Shown: positions 16,120 to 24,547 of the stretch, in pieces
Position numbering within the stretch: position 1 is the stretch's first letter
Layout of the letters: every line of letters starts with the position of its first letter
Assembly (NCBI RefSeq): GCF_001269905.1
Contig: NZ_LHVK01000022.1
Coordinates: forward strand, 220,007 to 284,006
Length of the DNA: 64,000 nt
Source: Pseudomonas corrugata
GTDB lineage: Bacteria; Pseudomonadota; Gammaproteobacteria; Pseudomonadales; Pseudomonadaceae
Direction of reading: 5' to 3'
The notes under the pieces: generated by a model
Told to the model about the DNA's origin: nothing
What the model saw: the letters and a program-made list of their open reading frames with translations, nothing else
Database searches by the model: none
Made by a program: the position numbers and the translations under genes

Positions 16120-18402
16120 CTAGCGCCAATCCAGATAACGAAACAACTCTTCCTCCTGTTCAAAATGCAGTTGCACCAAGGTGTCCAGGCGGATCAGTTG
16201 ATGTTGGATCTCATCGGCAGTTGCCGTGGCGGGGGCGCAACTGAAATCGTCGCTCATGCGCGCCAGCAGATGAATAAGCCGAAAAATCTCCCGGTGGACG
16301 TGGCTCATGGCCGATAGCGGGTCCTCACCGGCCATGTTTCGTATCAGCAGTGGATACAACGTATGTTCATCTTCGCGTTCATGCTGTACCAGAGAGGTCT
16401 GCAGATGGTTGACCAGTTCCGCCAGGTCGGCCCGTGCCTGTTCAGGTGGTCGCTGGGCAAAGTCGTTGGCCAGCCGGTGCAGATTGCTCGTTAGAGCAGA
16501 GAGTTGCTGGTGTTCAGCTTGCAGGTGATCAATGTGCTCAGCGGCCAGCTTTCTTTTACCCAGCGCTCGCAGCGGCCCCAAGGCGCGCAAGGCGTTGACG
16601 ATGATCACCACGTCGATGCCCTCCTGCACCACGGCGCCAATCAGCGGCGGTAGATAACCGAGGGCCGCCAGCGTCATGGCCAGCAATGACATTCCCATCC
16701 CCACCAGCACGCCTTGACGAGCAATAAAACGGGTTCGCCGGGCGATGTCCAATGCCTCGACCAAGCGATCGAGGCGATCAACCAGCAGCACAACGCCCGC
16801 CGCTTGCGCAGAAGCGGTGACACCGCTGGCCCCCATCGCCACGCCGACGTTGGCCGCCGCCAGCGCGGGGGCGTCGTTGATGCCATCACCGACCATCAAT
16901 GTGCTGGCGCGCAGGCAACCCTGCTGTACAGCCTGCACTTTATCCTCGGGGCTCAACCCGGCACGCAGTTCATCTATCCCGGCGGACAGGGCAATCATTT
17001 CGGCAGTTTCCAGGCGATCCCCGGTGAGCATGACGATCCGTTCAATCCCTCTATTGCGCAGTCGACGCAGGGTTTGCGGGGTTTCGCGCCGAACGGTGTC
17101 CAAAAAGACCAGCAGGCCAGCGAGCTTGCCATCCACGGCGATGAAGCTTGCGCTGCATGCCTGGTAGTCCATGTGGCGCAGCATGGTGGTGGCCCAGTCG
17201 CTCACGGGCGCATCGTGATTGGCAAACGACAATGTGCCAAAACGCACCTGTACACCGTCGACCTGCCCAGATAGCCCTGCACCAGGACTCTCCTCTACCC
17301 CTTGCGGAACGTAGAGCGGTAGTTTGCGCTGATGCGCCGCGTCGACGATGGCCTGGGAGATGGGGTGCGTCGAAGCCTGTGCGAGTGAAGCGGCCAGCCC
17401 AAGCAGACGTTGCGGATCGATGGGGCCATTCGTCTCGATCGATTGCAAGCGGCCATGCCCGCTGGTCAAGGTGCCGGTCTTGTCGAGGAATACCTGTTTA
17501 ATATCGGCCAGTGCTTCCAGGGTCACGCCATCCTTGATCAGAATCCCACGCCGCGCTGCCCGCGAGATACCGGACATGATGGCAATCGGCACCGCCAGTA
17601 TCAAAGGGCACGGCGTGGCCACCACCAGCACCGCCAGTGCCCGCAGGGCATCGCCACTCATGTACCAAGCCGCGGCTGCCATCAGCAACGTCAAGGGGAT
17701 GAAGAACAGCGCATAACGGTCAGCCAGGCGTACGAAAGGCGCCCGCGAACGGCGTGCCGCCTCGGCTAGGCGCACGATCCCGGCGTAGGTGCTTTGCGCT
17801 GCCGTACTTGTGGCGATGAGCAGGATGGAGGCGCCGACATTGGAAACCCCGCTGGACAGTTGCTCGCCTTCCCGGCGCGTAAGGGGTAACGACTCGCCGC
17901 TGAGCGCCGATTCGTCGAGAACGGCCGCAGGGCTCAGCAAGCGACCATCGACCGGAATCACTTCCCCCAGCCGTACCAGTAATGTTTGCTCGGGCTGGAC
18001 CTGCTCAACGGGGATCTTGCGTAGGCCGTCCTCCTCCTGCACCCAAGCGAAACGTGGCGCCCGATCGATGAGTGCACTCAGCTCCCGCTCGGCACGTTGG
18101 CGGGTGAAGAACTCCAGGATCCGGCCGCTCGCCAGCATCAAGGCAATCAGCGCGGCCACCAGGGCCTGCCCAAAGATCAGTGCGGCGGTGATCGACAGCA
18201 GGGCTATCAGGTCGACACCACCCTCGCCCCGGGACAGGCGTTTGAGGATTTCAACCAGCAGGACCCCGGCCATCACCAGGCTACCCGTCGCCCAGCCTAT
18301 CGACGCCCACTCTGGTTGCTGCGCGACATGCGCAACGGCCCCAGCCACCAGTGTCAGTGCGGTGAGCAGCAAGAGAACGGGATCCAGCCATTTATCGAGC
18401 AT
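16120..18402 (-). CDS. P1B-5-type heavy-metal P-type ATPase with C-terminal hemerythrin-like domain
   Basis: 760 aa from the ATG at 18402 (GAGGGA 6 bases upstream). Inner-membrane ATPase core: membrane pairs, DESALSGES actuator loop, TPCPL at residues 263-267, phosphorylation site DKTGT (Asp307) and hinge GDGINDAPAL. There is no N-terminal HMA domain. The last 150 residues or so form an iron-binding four-helix hemerythrin-like domain (His/Glu pattern in AEHQQLSALTSNLHRL, QHEREDEHTLYPLL, HVHREIFRLIHLL and HFEQEEELFRYLDW). TPC plus hemerythrin defines the P1B-5 group, whose studied member Nia of Sinorhizobium exports Ni/Fe. Shares its upstream region with the BON gene. Metal inferred, not proven. 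Confidence 0.88.
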   Translation of the reverse strand: MLDKWLDPVLLLLTALTLVAGAVAHVAQQPEWASIGWATGSLVMAGVLLVEILKRLSRGEGGVDLIALLSITAALIFGQALVAALIALMLASGRILEFFTRQRAERELSALIDRAPRFAWVQEEDGLRKIPVEQVQPEQTLLVRLGEVIPVDGRLLSPAAVLDESALSGESLPLTRREGEQLSSGVSNVGASILLIATSTAAQSTYAGIVRLAEAARRSRAPFVRLADRYALFFIPLTLLMAAAAWYMSGDALRALAVLVVATPCPLILAVPIAIMSGISRAARRGILIKDGVTLEALADIKQVFLDKTGTLTSGHGRLQSIETNGPIDPQRLLGLAASLAQASTHPISQAIVDAAHQRKLPLYVPQGVEESPGAGLSGQVDGVQVRFGTLSFANHDAPVSDWATTMLRHMDYQACSASFIAVDGKLAGLLVFLDTVRRETPQTLRRLRNRGIERIVMLTGDRLETAEMIALSAGIDELRAGLSPEDKVQAVQQGCLRASTLMVGDGINDAPALAAANVGVAMGASGVTASAQAAGVVLLVDRLDRLVEALDIARRTRFIARQGVLVGMGMSLLAMTLAALGYLPPLIGAVVQEGIDVVIIVNALRALGPLRALGKRKLAAEHIDHLQAEHQQLSALTSNLHRLANDFAQRPPEQARADLAELVNHLQTSLVQHEREDEHTLYPLLIRNMAGEDPLSAMSHVHREIFRLIHLLARMSDDFSCAPATATADEIQHQLIRLDTLVQLHFEQEEELFRYLDWR

Positions 18403-18544
18403 AAAAAGTCCCTCAAAAACGCTTGGCCTGCCTCGCTGCGCGGATATTGGCAGCACGCCCAGGGCTTGAACCGCCTCTTTGTCGTTGCCTGTCGGGGCAA
18501 GCCCCTTACCTGTCGATCAGCGGCAAACGAGCACTGCGATCTAT

Positions 18545-18558
18545 CTGACTTAACTCAA
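18545..18558. promoter_or_regulatory. Candidate FNR/Anr-type site between the P-type ATPase and BON genes
   Basis: CTGACTTAACTCAA, i.e. TTGAG-TTAA-GTCAG on the other strand; one core mismatch to TTGAN-N4-NTCAA. It lies about 75 bases before the BON start and about 150 before the ATPase start. Weaker than the other sites in this locus. Confidence 0.4.
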
Positions 18559-18627
18559 TGTGCTGACGCTGCCCAGGGGTAAAAAGGAGAGTAGGCAAAT
18601 CCTGCCCCTTCTTCAGAGGACATCGTC

Positions 18628-19275
18628 ATGAGTGATCTGAGCCTGCGTAACACCATCCTGGAAGAGCTTGAATTCCAACCCGACATCGATGCCGCGGAAA
18701 TTGGCGTTACAGTTCACAATGGGGTTGTCACCCTGACTGGGCACGTCAGCGACTACGCCCAGAAAGTCAGTGCCGAACGTGCAGTCAAGGCGGTGAAAGG
18801 CGTGCGCGCGGTGGCCGAAGAAATCCAGGTAAGACTGAACAAGGATGCCGGCACAACGGATGACGCCATCGCCAGTCGCGCTCTGCACATCATTGATTGG
18901 AGTTCCGATCTTCCAATAGGCGCTGTCAAGGTGATCGTGGAAAACGGCTGGGTCAGCCTGGAAGGCCAGGTGGACTGGCAGTACCAGAAGGAAACGGCAG
19001 AACGAGCCGTGCGCAAACTTTCGGGGGTGGTCGGCGTGGACAACCGACTCATGCTTCGTCCCCGGGTTGCCGTGGCCGATATCCAGCGGCGCATTGAAGA
19101 AGCGCTTGAGCGCAATGCCGAAATCGACGCCAAGGCGATTCAAATCAAGGTTGAAGGCAGCGTGGTCAAGCTTGAGGGCAGAGTGCATCTGTGGCGTGAA
19201 CGCCAGATCGCGGAACGAGCCGCCTGGTCTGTGCCAGGGGTCAACAAGGTGGAGGATCATTTGCTGATCGCCTGA
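18628..19275 (+). CDS. Cytoplasmic protein with three BON domains
   Basis: 215 aa, three consecutive BON repeats of about 65-70 residues. Each has the VxxGxVxLxGxV core (HNGVVTLTGHVSDYAQK, ENGWVSLEGQVDWQYQK, EGSVVKLEGRVHLWRER) and ends with a GVxxVxxxL segment. OsmY-like BON domains bind phospholipid or other partners, but here there is no signal peptide, so the protein should be cytoplasmic. AGAGGA is 8 bases before the ATG. It opens the plus-strand side of a stress locus. Confidence 0.88.
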   Translation: MSDLSLRNTILEELEFQPDIDAAEIGVTVHNGVVTLTGHVSDYAQKVSAERAVKAVKGVRAVAEEIQVRLNKDAGTTDDAIASRALHIIDWSSDLPIGAVKVIVENGWVSLEGQVDWQYQKETAERAVRKLSGVVGVDNRLMLRPRVAVADIQRRIEEALERNAEIDAKAIQIKVEGSVVKLEGRVHLWRERQIAERAAWSVPGVNKVEDHLLIA

Positions 19276-19288
19276 ATCAGTGGCCCGA

Positions 19289-19624
19289 TCAAGCCCCGTT
19301 TTCTCCGGGGCTGCTGGCTATGTTCAATGTAACGACCTCGGGCATGGTCCGAAACGGGCGAACCAGGCTTCTGAGGCGCCGCACTGCAATACGCAGGTCA
19401 TGCAACGTTTCAGGATTGGTTCGTGCTTCCAATCGTGCGCAGGCCTGATAGCGCCTCACGTGCAAGGCAATGGCGATAGCAGCGTTCCGTCCGGGTGGGG
19501 CATGGCGCAATCCCGACGCAATGGGGTGGATGACATCAGCATCGCCGATCCCGCTCCCTTGTCCTTGATGCAGATCAGACGAGCCTGAAGGATCGCGTCG
19601 ATGGGCAGTCGCACGGTTCATCAT
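19289..19624 (-). pseudogene. Truncated CHAD-domain protein remnant
   Basis: A 111-codon frame whose middle (19343-19477) reads ALHVRRYQACARLEARTNPE followed by TLHDLRIAVRRLRSLVRPFR. This is the beginning of a CHAD domain (conserved His-Asp-x-Arg and RRLRS). Intact CHAD proteins are about 250-300 residues with a second half of the domain; here homology stops and the frame ends about 17 residues later. The first 50 codons look unrelated. I read it as a remnant left by a deletion, not a working gene. Confidence 0.6.
19292..19312. terminator. GC-rich hairpin after BON gene
   Basis: AGCCCCG-N7-CGGGGCT, 17 bases after the BON stop codon. No T-run follows, so it may be a weak terminator or only an mRNA-stabilising stem. 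Confidence 0.45.
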
Positions 19625-19673
19625 GGGTTGCTTCCATAGAGGTTTGTCCTTGCTTGGAAGATTCGAGCTTTTG

Positions 19674-19687
19674 TTGACTCACCTCAA
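19674..19687. promoter_or_regulatory. Candidate FNR/Anr-type site upstream of the erythromycin-esterase-like gene
   Basis: TTGAC-TCAC-CTCAA fits TTGAN-N4-NTCAA. It lies about 170-180 bases before the start codon at 19857. Confidence 0.5.
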
Positions 19688-19856
19688 TCCATCCCCAGCA
19701 GCACGGTGTAGGAGTAATCAAACAGGCCAAGACAGCAGGTTTGAAGCGTTAACGCACCGTGTCGAGAACCTGCGCAACGACTCCGGGCGGTGCGGCGTCT
19801 GATAGGACATAGACGCCTTACTGCCACCCGCGGCTCACTTTAGAGGGATGACGTTC

Positions 19857-21224
19857 ATGAACTCGCCTTCGCAAAAATTGATGGAAAAGCTCTATGGCCG
19901 GCAATATCACGTTGATAGAGCCGACATAGTCCCTTTGCTGCGTCAATACGCAGAACCACTGCCGGACCTGGACTCACCCAGTTTTGCCGAACTGTTCGAT
20001 CGCTACGCCGAAGCGCGCGTGGTGCTGATCGGCGAGGCGAGCCATGGAACCCACGAATTCTATCGAGCCAGGGCAGCGATTACCCAACGGCTGATCGAGC
20101 GTCACGGGTTCAACATCGTAGCGGTTGAGGCCGATTGGCCGGACGCCGGCCATGTCGACCAGTACGTCCGGGGGCTGGCGCATTCGGCGTGGAAGCGCCA
20201 TATCTTCAGCAGGTTCCCCACCTGGATGTGGCGTAACAGCGAAGTGAAAACCTTCACCCATTGGCTTCACGAGCACAATCACCGACTGGCTGCCGAGCAG
20301 CGCGTCGAGTTTCGCGGATTGGACGTCTATAGCTTGCGCAACTCCATTCATGAGGTGCTGAGCTATTTGGAGCGGGTCGACCCGCAGCTGGCCCATGAAG
20401 CCCGGCGACGCTATGGTTGCTTGACCCCGTGGCAGGATGACCCTGCGCTGTATGGCCATTTTGTCGAGCGCGACGGTGTGATGCCCTGCGAGCAACCGGT
20501 GGTCGAGCAACTCAACGTCATGCTGGCCGAGCAATTGGCCGGGCTCATTCGCGACGACGAGGCGTTCTTCAACGCAACGCAGAACGCCAGGGTGGTGGTG
20601 GCGGCGGAACAGTATTACCGCGCGGTTTATCGAGGATCGACACTCTCCTGGAACCTGCGGGACCGACACATGTTCGAGACATTGCGTGCATTGCTCGAAC
20701 ATCGAGGGCCGCACGCCAAGGCAGTGGTTTGGGCACACAATTCCCATATCGGCCACGCAGGCGCCACGGAAATGGGTTGGAAGGGGCAGTTCAACATCGG
20801 TCAGCTGTGCCGTAGCACCTTTGGGCGCGACGCCGTCCTGATCGGCATGGCCACCGACAGAGGCCAAGTGGCTGCCGCCGATGACTGGGACGGTGAGATG
20901 CGGATCAAGGACATTCGCCCTTCCCGACCGGACAGTTGGGAACATCAGTTCCTCAAAGCTGGGGTTGCGGCGTCCCTGACCGACTGGCGGGATCCGCAGC
21001 GAACAGAGCTGCGACGGGTCTTGTCTCCTCCTTTGCTGGAGCGGGCCATCGGGGTGATTTACCGCCCCGAGAGCGAGCGTTCCAGCCACTACTTCGAGTC
21101 GGTACTGGCCGAACAATTCGATGCCATGATCTGGTTCGAGCAAACCACGCCGGTCACGGCACTGCCCCTGGCGCACAACCAGCCACTGGAACCGGAAGAC
21201 GAAACCTATCCGTTTGGCGTATGA
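19857..21224 (+). CDS. Erythromycin-esterase-like protein
   Basis: 455 aa. The ATG at 19857 is chosen over 19848 because AGAGGG then has normal spacing. It has the family signature GEASHGTHEFY with the catalytic His/Glu, then EADWPDAGH, and VVWAHNSHIGHA in the C-terminal half. True EreA/EreB enzymes open macrolide lactones, but most chromosomal members have unknown substrates. Its place among Usp, PRPP and BON genes argues for a stress role and not antibiotic resistance. No signal peptide. Confidence 0.87.
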   Translation: MNSPSQKLMEKLYGRQYHVDRADIVPLLRQYAEPLPDLDSPSFAELFDRYAEARVVLIGEASHGTHEFYRARAAITQRLIERHGFNIVAVEADWPDAGHVDQYVRGLAHSAWKRHIFSRFPTWMWRNSEVKTFTHWLHEHNHRLAAEQRVEFRGLDVYSLRNSIHEVLSYLERVDPQLAHEARRRYGCLTPWQDDPALYGHFVERDGVMPCEQPVVEQLNVMLAEQLAGLIRDDEAFFNATQNARVVVAAEQYYRAVYRGSTLSWNLRDRHMFETLRALLEHRGPHAKAVVWAHNSHIGHAGATEMGWKGQFNIGQLCRSTFGRDAVLIGMATDRGQVAAADDWDGEMRIKDIRPSRPDSWEHQFLKAGVAASLTDWRDPQRTELRRVLSPPLLERAIGVIYRPESERSSHYFESVLAEQFDAMIWFEQTTPVTALPLAHNQPLEPEDETYPFGV

Positions 21225-21901
21225 GGAGGTAGGCAGCCTGCGGAGGGGTCGGAAGCCAGCAGGAATTTTTCAAACCAGTCGCCGGCTAGCCTGGCGACTT
21301 CCTCCAGAGTGCCCGGCTCTTCGAAAAGATGCGTGGCACCCGCCACGACTTCCAATGCCTGCTCGCACCGAAGGGCTTGACGACTTTGACAATTCAAGTC
21401 GAACACCCGCCGGTCCTGTGCACCGACAATCTGCAAGGTCGGCGCCTCCACCTTGAGCAACGCCGGCCCCGCCATGTCGGTTCGCCCTCCCCGGCTGACC
21501 ACTGCCGCGACCACATTCACCCGCTCGGCCGCCGCCACCAGCGCCGCAGCTGCACCGGTGCTGGCGCCAAAAAGTCCGACCCGCAGCGCATGCAGTTCAG
21601 GGTTGCGGCCGACCCAGTCGATCACATGGATCAGACGCCGGGCCAACAGGGGGATATTGAAGCGCAACTCGCCGGTCAGATTGTCCATGCGTTGTTCCGA
21701 CTCCGTGAGCAGATCGAACAACAGCGAACCCAGGCCACGACGGGCCAGGACATCGGCCACGTATTGATTACGCGGGCTGGTACGACCACTGCCACTGCCA
21801 TGTACGAAGATCACCAGGGCGCGGGTGTCCGCCGGCAAACGCAGATCGGCTGATAACTCCACGCCTGGCAGGTCGATGGTTCGAGATCGAGGTTCAAGCA
21901 T
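21206..21901 (-). CDS. Dienelactone-hydrolase-like alpha/beta hydrolase
   Basis: 231 aa, ATG at 21901, overlapping the last 8 bases of the phosphoribosyltransferase gene upstream. The beta-strand VIFVHGSGSGRTSPRN gives the oxyanion region, GLFGASTGAAAAL carries the nucleophile Ser (GAST), the acid is in VGAQDRRVFDLN, and the His in AGATHLFEEPG. Cytoplasmic. Third gene of a usp-PRT-hydrolase operon. Substrate unknown. Its 3' end overlaps that of the convergent esterase-like gene by about 19 bases. Confidence 0.83.
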   Translation of the reverse strand: MLEPRSRTIDLPGVELSADLRLPADTRALVIFVHGSGSGRTSPRNQYVADVLARRGLGSLLFDLLTESEQRMDNLTGELRFNIPLLARRLIHVIDWVGRNPELHALRVGLFGASTGAAAALVAAAERVNVVAAVVSRGGRTDMAGPALLKVEAPTLQIVGAQDRRVFDLNCQSRQALRCEQALEVVAGATHLFEEPGTLEEVARLAGDWFEKFLLASDPSAGCLPPHTPNG

Positions 21902-22598
21902 CAGGAGGCTCCATCGTGCAACCGCTCGCCGCTTCCCGCTGCCAGGCTCGGTGCATGAGATCGATGACTTCGTCGTCCGAGGTCTGGGCAAAACTCAAAT
22001 ACCAATAACCGATCGACGTCATCCACTCGGGAATGAGCGGGCAAATCACTTCATTCACTTCGCTGCGCAACGCCTCGACCGTTTCCAGGGGAGCAACCGG
22101 CACCGCGACAACGATGCGCGCCGGGGACTGCACGCGTACCGCATGGACCGCGGCCATCATGGATGAACCGGTTGCCAGGCCGTCGTCGACCAGGATCACG
22201 ACCTGGTCCTTGAGCTGCAACGGCGGGCGATTACCCCGATACACCTGTTCGCGCCGCAATAATTCCTGCGTTTCCCGGGCAACGACGGCATCGAAACTTG
22301 CGCGGTCGATCGGGTGCACCCGCAGCGCCTCGTCGTTGAGGATTTGTATGCCACCACTGGCAATGGCGCCCATGGCAAACTCCGGGTGCGATGGGACGCC
22401 AAGCTTGCGCACCAGCATCAGGTCCAGGCGAACGTTCAGGGCCGTCGCGACTTCATAAGCCACCGGGACGCCACCACGGGGCAAGGCAAGGATGATGACG
22501 TCAGGTCTGTTGGCATATTTGAACAAGGGCTCGACCAGCCGCCGACCGGCCTCGGTGCGGTTCGGCAAAGTGATTTGCAATGAGGGGCTCTGAATCAT
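21894..22598 (-). CDS. Phosphoribosyltransferase-family protein
   Basis: 234 aa from the ATG at 22598 (AGGAGG 5 bases upstream). PRPP-binding motif VVILVDDGLATGSSM and an N-terminal ALPRGGVPVAYEVATAL strand. Type I PRTases transfer a phosphoribosyl group to a base, though members beside Usp and hydrolase genes have no assigned base. It lies between usp (35-base gap) and the hydrolase (8-base overlap), clearly one transcript. A C-terminal helix rich in acidic residues follows the catalytic domain. Confidence 0.87.
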   Translation of the reverse strand: MIQSPSLQITLPNRTEAGRRLVEPLFKYANRPDVIILALPRGGVPVAYEVATALNVRLDLMLVRKLGVPSHPEFAMGAIASGGIQILNDEALRVHPIDRASFDAVVARETQELLRREQVYRGNRPPLQLKDQVVILVDDGLATGSSMMAAVHAVRVQSPARIVVAVPVAPLETVEALRSEVNEVICPLIPEWMTSIGYWYLSFAQTSDDEVIDLMHRAWQREAASGCTMEPPDA

Positions 22599-22633
22599 GG
22601 GAACCTCCTGAGGCAATGATGCCTGTCGCTTCG

Positions 22634-23545
22634 TTATGGACGTTGCTGGTCGCCCTGGATGGCCAGGACGCTGCAAGTTACCTGGTACAGGGTATGTTCG
22701 GTCGTGCTGCCCAAAAGCTTGTCCAGGCCATAGGACTGGACCCTGCCCATCACAATCACATCCATATGCTGCTCATCGGCGAACGTGCTCAGCACCGCGA
22801 CAGGATGCCCTTCAATGAAGTGACGTCGGTCAGCAGCCACGCCATGTCGGTCAGCCAGGTCGAAAAAGGACTTTTCATGTTCTTTGCGCAACTGCTCGTC
22901 GAGATCCGAGAGCGCCAGACCGCCGCCGCCCATATCGCCCATGTACACCATCGAAATGTCGCAGGCGTAAAGCAAGTGCAACTCGGCATCGCATTGGATG
23001 GCGAGTCCGCATGCCTGCTGGATGATCCGCTCATTGAGCTCGTTGTCTTGCGCCAGGGTACTGGACACGTCGACCGCCGCCACGACCTTGCGAGGCAAGG
23101 AATGGTTGCCTTCACCCAGCAGGTACACCGGTACCGGGCAATGGCGCAGCAAGCGCCAGTCCAGGGGGGTGAAAAAGGCCCGTTTGAACGCTGACTCGTG
23201 CTGCACCTGCTTGATCAGCAGGTCGGGCTGCATCTCGGTGACGTGATCGAGAATGTCTTGCTGCATGTCATCGGCCCAGGTCACCTCCGTGGTCACCTCG
23301 ATACCTCTGTCGCGCAGGTGATTCGTCTGGTTCTTGAGCCAATTGCGATGGTCTTGCAGGTAGCCTTCGCGCGCCAGCTCCCGATCACCCTCTTCGAGCA
23401 GTGACAACAGTTTCCAGGAAGGGATCAAGGCGGCGACGTGCAGGCTCGCACCGCTGGCCTTGGCCAGGGCCGCAGCGTGTCCCAGGGCACGGGAGTGGCG
23501 CAGGGCCGGGTTGATGATCAGCAATAACCGTTGATACTGGCTCAT
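22634..23545 (-). CDS. Tandem universal stress protein (UspE-like)
   Basis: 303 aa with two Usp domains in tandem. The first begins YQRLLLIINPALRHSRALGH and the second KVVAAVDVSSTLAQDNELNE, ending with the nucleotide-type motif VMGRVQSYGLDKLLGSTTEH. ATG at 23545 with GGAG 9 bases upstream. First gene of the minus-strand operon. A TTGAT-ATAT-CTCAA dyad lies upstream at 23681, so oxygen-limited induction is likely, as for several P. aeruginosa Usp genes under Anr. Confidence 0.9.
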   Translation of the reverse strand: MSQYQRLLLIINPALRHSRALGHAAALAKASGASLHVAALIPSWKLLSLLEEGDRELAREGYLQDHRNWLKNQTNHLRDRGIEVTTEVTWADDMQQDILDHVTEMQPDLLIKQVQHESAFKRAFFTPLDWRLLRHCPVPVYLLGEGNHSLPRKVVAAVDVSSTLAQDNELNERIIQQACGLAIQCDAELHLLYACDISMVYMGDMGGGGLALSDLDEQLRKEHEKSFFDLADRHGVAADRRHFIEGHPVAVLSTFADEQHMDVIVMGRVQSYGLDKLLGSTTEHTLYQVTCSVLAIQGDQQRP

Positions 23546-23680
23546 GATCGGACTCCATGGAGCTTGCATAGGAACTGGCACGTTTGTCACTGCCTGTCAC
23601 TGCGGGCCATTGTCGTATCTGCCGCTGTAACGGACACCTTCGTTGTAGATTCACCATCCTCTGTCAGGGCAACCGTGGCG

Positions 23681-23694
23681 TTGATATATCTCAA
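23681..23694. promoter_or_regulatory. FNR/Anr-type site upstream of usp operon
   Basis: TTGAT-ATAT-CTCAA, nine of ten core positions of TTGAT-N4-ATCAA, about 136 bases before the usp start. This 322-base divergent gap (23546-23867) holds this site and the one at 23789 and no gene. Confidence 0.6.
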
Positions 23695-23788
23695 TAACTT
23701 TCGTCGACCAGGCCTTCAACGGCGCATGCGTGTCGGGACGGGGTGACGGTTCGCCCTCGTCAATCACCGGCCTTTGTTTGGACCGCGA

Positions 23789-23802
23789 TTGATCAATGTC
23801 AA
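23789..23802. promoter_or_regulatory. FNR/Anr-type site upstream of the PyrR-like / Prs-like pair
   Basis: TTGAT-CAAT-GTCAA, a full match to TTGAY-N4-RTCAA, 66 bases before the start codon at 23868. This is the best such site in the window. Confidence 0.7.
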
Positions 23803-23867
23803 TCTCGTCAGTGGCAACCGGATTACCTTGGGTACATAACCCGTGGTTTACGGACAGGAGAAAGTCG

Positions 23868-24434
23868 ATGACGATCCTATTGGCCAGTCAGCGGGTGCGC
23901 CTGTATGACAGCAACGAGCTGGATGACGTGCTGCAGGTAATGGCGCGCAAGGCCGCGAGCCTACTGCCCCCGACCCACGCAGCACTGATTGGTATCCAGC
24001 GCCGGGGCGAACCACTGGCTCAACGGTTGCGCGAGTACATCGCGCATCGGACCGGCCAGCCGCAATTGCCTCTTTACCCTCTCCAGGTCAAGCGCTACGC
24101 CGACGACCTGCAAGTGCTGCATACCTACACCCAATTGACCGAAAACCCGGCCCTGGGCGGTCTCGACCTGGCCAATACCACATTGCTGGTGGTCGACGAT
24201 GTGCTCTTCGAAGGCCATTCGCTCTTGCGTACCTGCGCGTATCTGGCGCAACTGGGGGCTCGTCGCGTCCATACCGCCGTACTGGTGGACCGGCATATCT
24301 GCCAGCAACCGATTCGGGCCGACATTGTTGGCATACATTTGCAGGTCGCCGCCGATGACATCGTCGAATGCCATGTGCCACCTTTCGAAGAGACGTATTG
24401 CATTGAGGTGGTGCGCCATGGCGCCGCCCGTTGA
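23868..24434 (+). CDS. PyrR-like phosphoribosyltransferase
   Basis: 188 aa, ATG at 23868 after AGGAGA. Matches the PyrR/uracil-PRTase layout: IGIQRRGEPLAQRL in the N-terminal half and the PRPP motif LLVVDDVLFEGHSLLR (residues 106-121). PyrR is an attenuation regulator with weak uracil PRTase activity. Here it lies in a stress locus, directly before a pyrophosphokinase-like gene and away from pyr genes, so a salvage role is more likely than pyr control. Probably a second copy beside the housekeeping gene elsewhere. Confidence 0.82.
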   Translation: MTILLASQRVRLYDSNELDDVLQVMARKAASLLPPTHAALIGIQRRGEPLAQRLREYIAHRTGQPQLPLYPLQVKRYADDLQVLHTYTQLTENPALGGLDLANTTLLVVDDVLFEGHSLLRTCAYLAQLGARRVHTAVLVDRHICQQPIRADIVGIHLQVAADDIVECHVPPFEETYCIEVVRHGAAR

Positions 24435-24547
24435 GGATGCGCTCGATCAAGGCCGGTGGGCCATGCAGACTCGCAATGACAAACATGCATAGGGATACGT
24501 GCCACTGAAATGAGGCGCCATTGCCGGCAGCCTCAGAGGAGTCTTGC

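Noticed and set aside
19974..21176. 400-codon open frame antisense to the erythromycin-esterase-like gene
   Set aside because: Shadow frame; the plus-strand gene has the family signatures and start site.
19857..21224. Macrolide resistance function for the erythromycin-esterase-like gene
   Set aside because: Only family-level similarity, and the context is a stress locus without mobile elements; resistance cannot be claimed.
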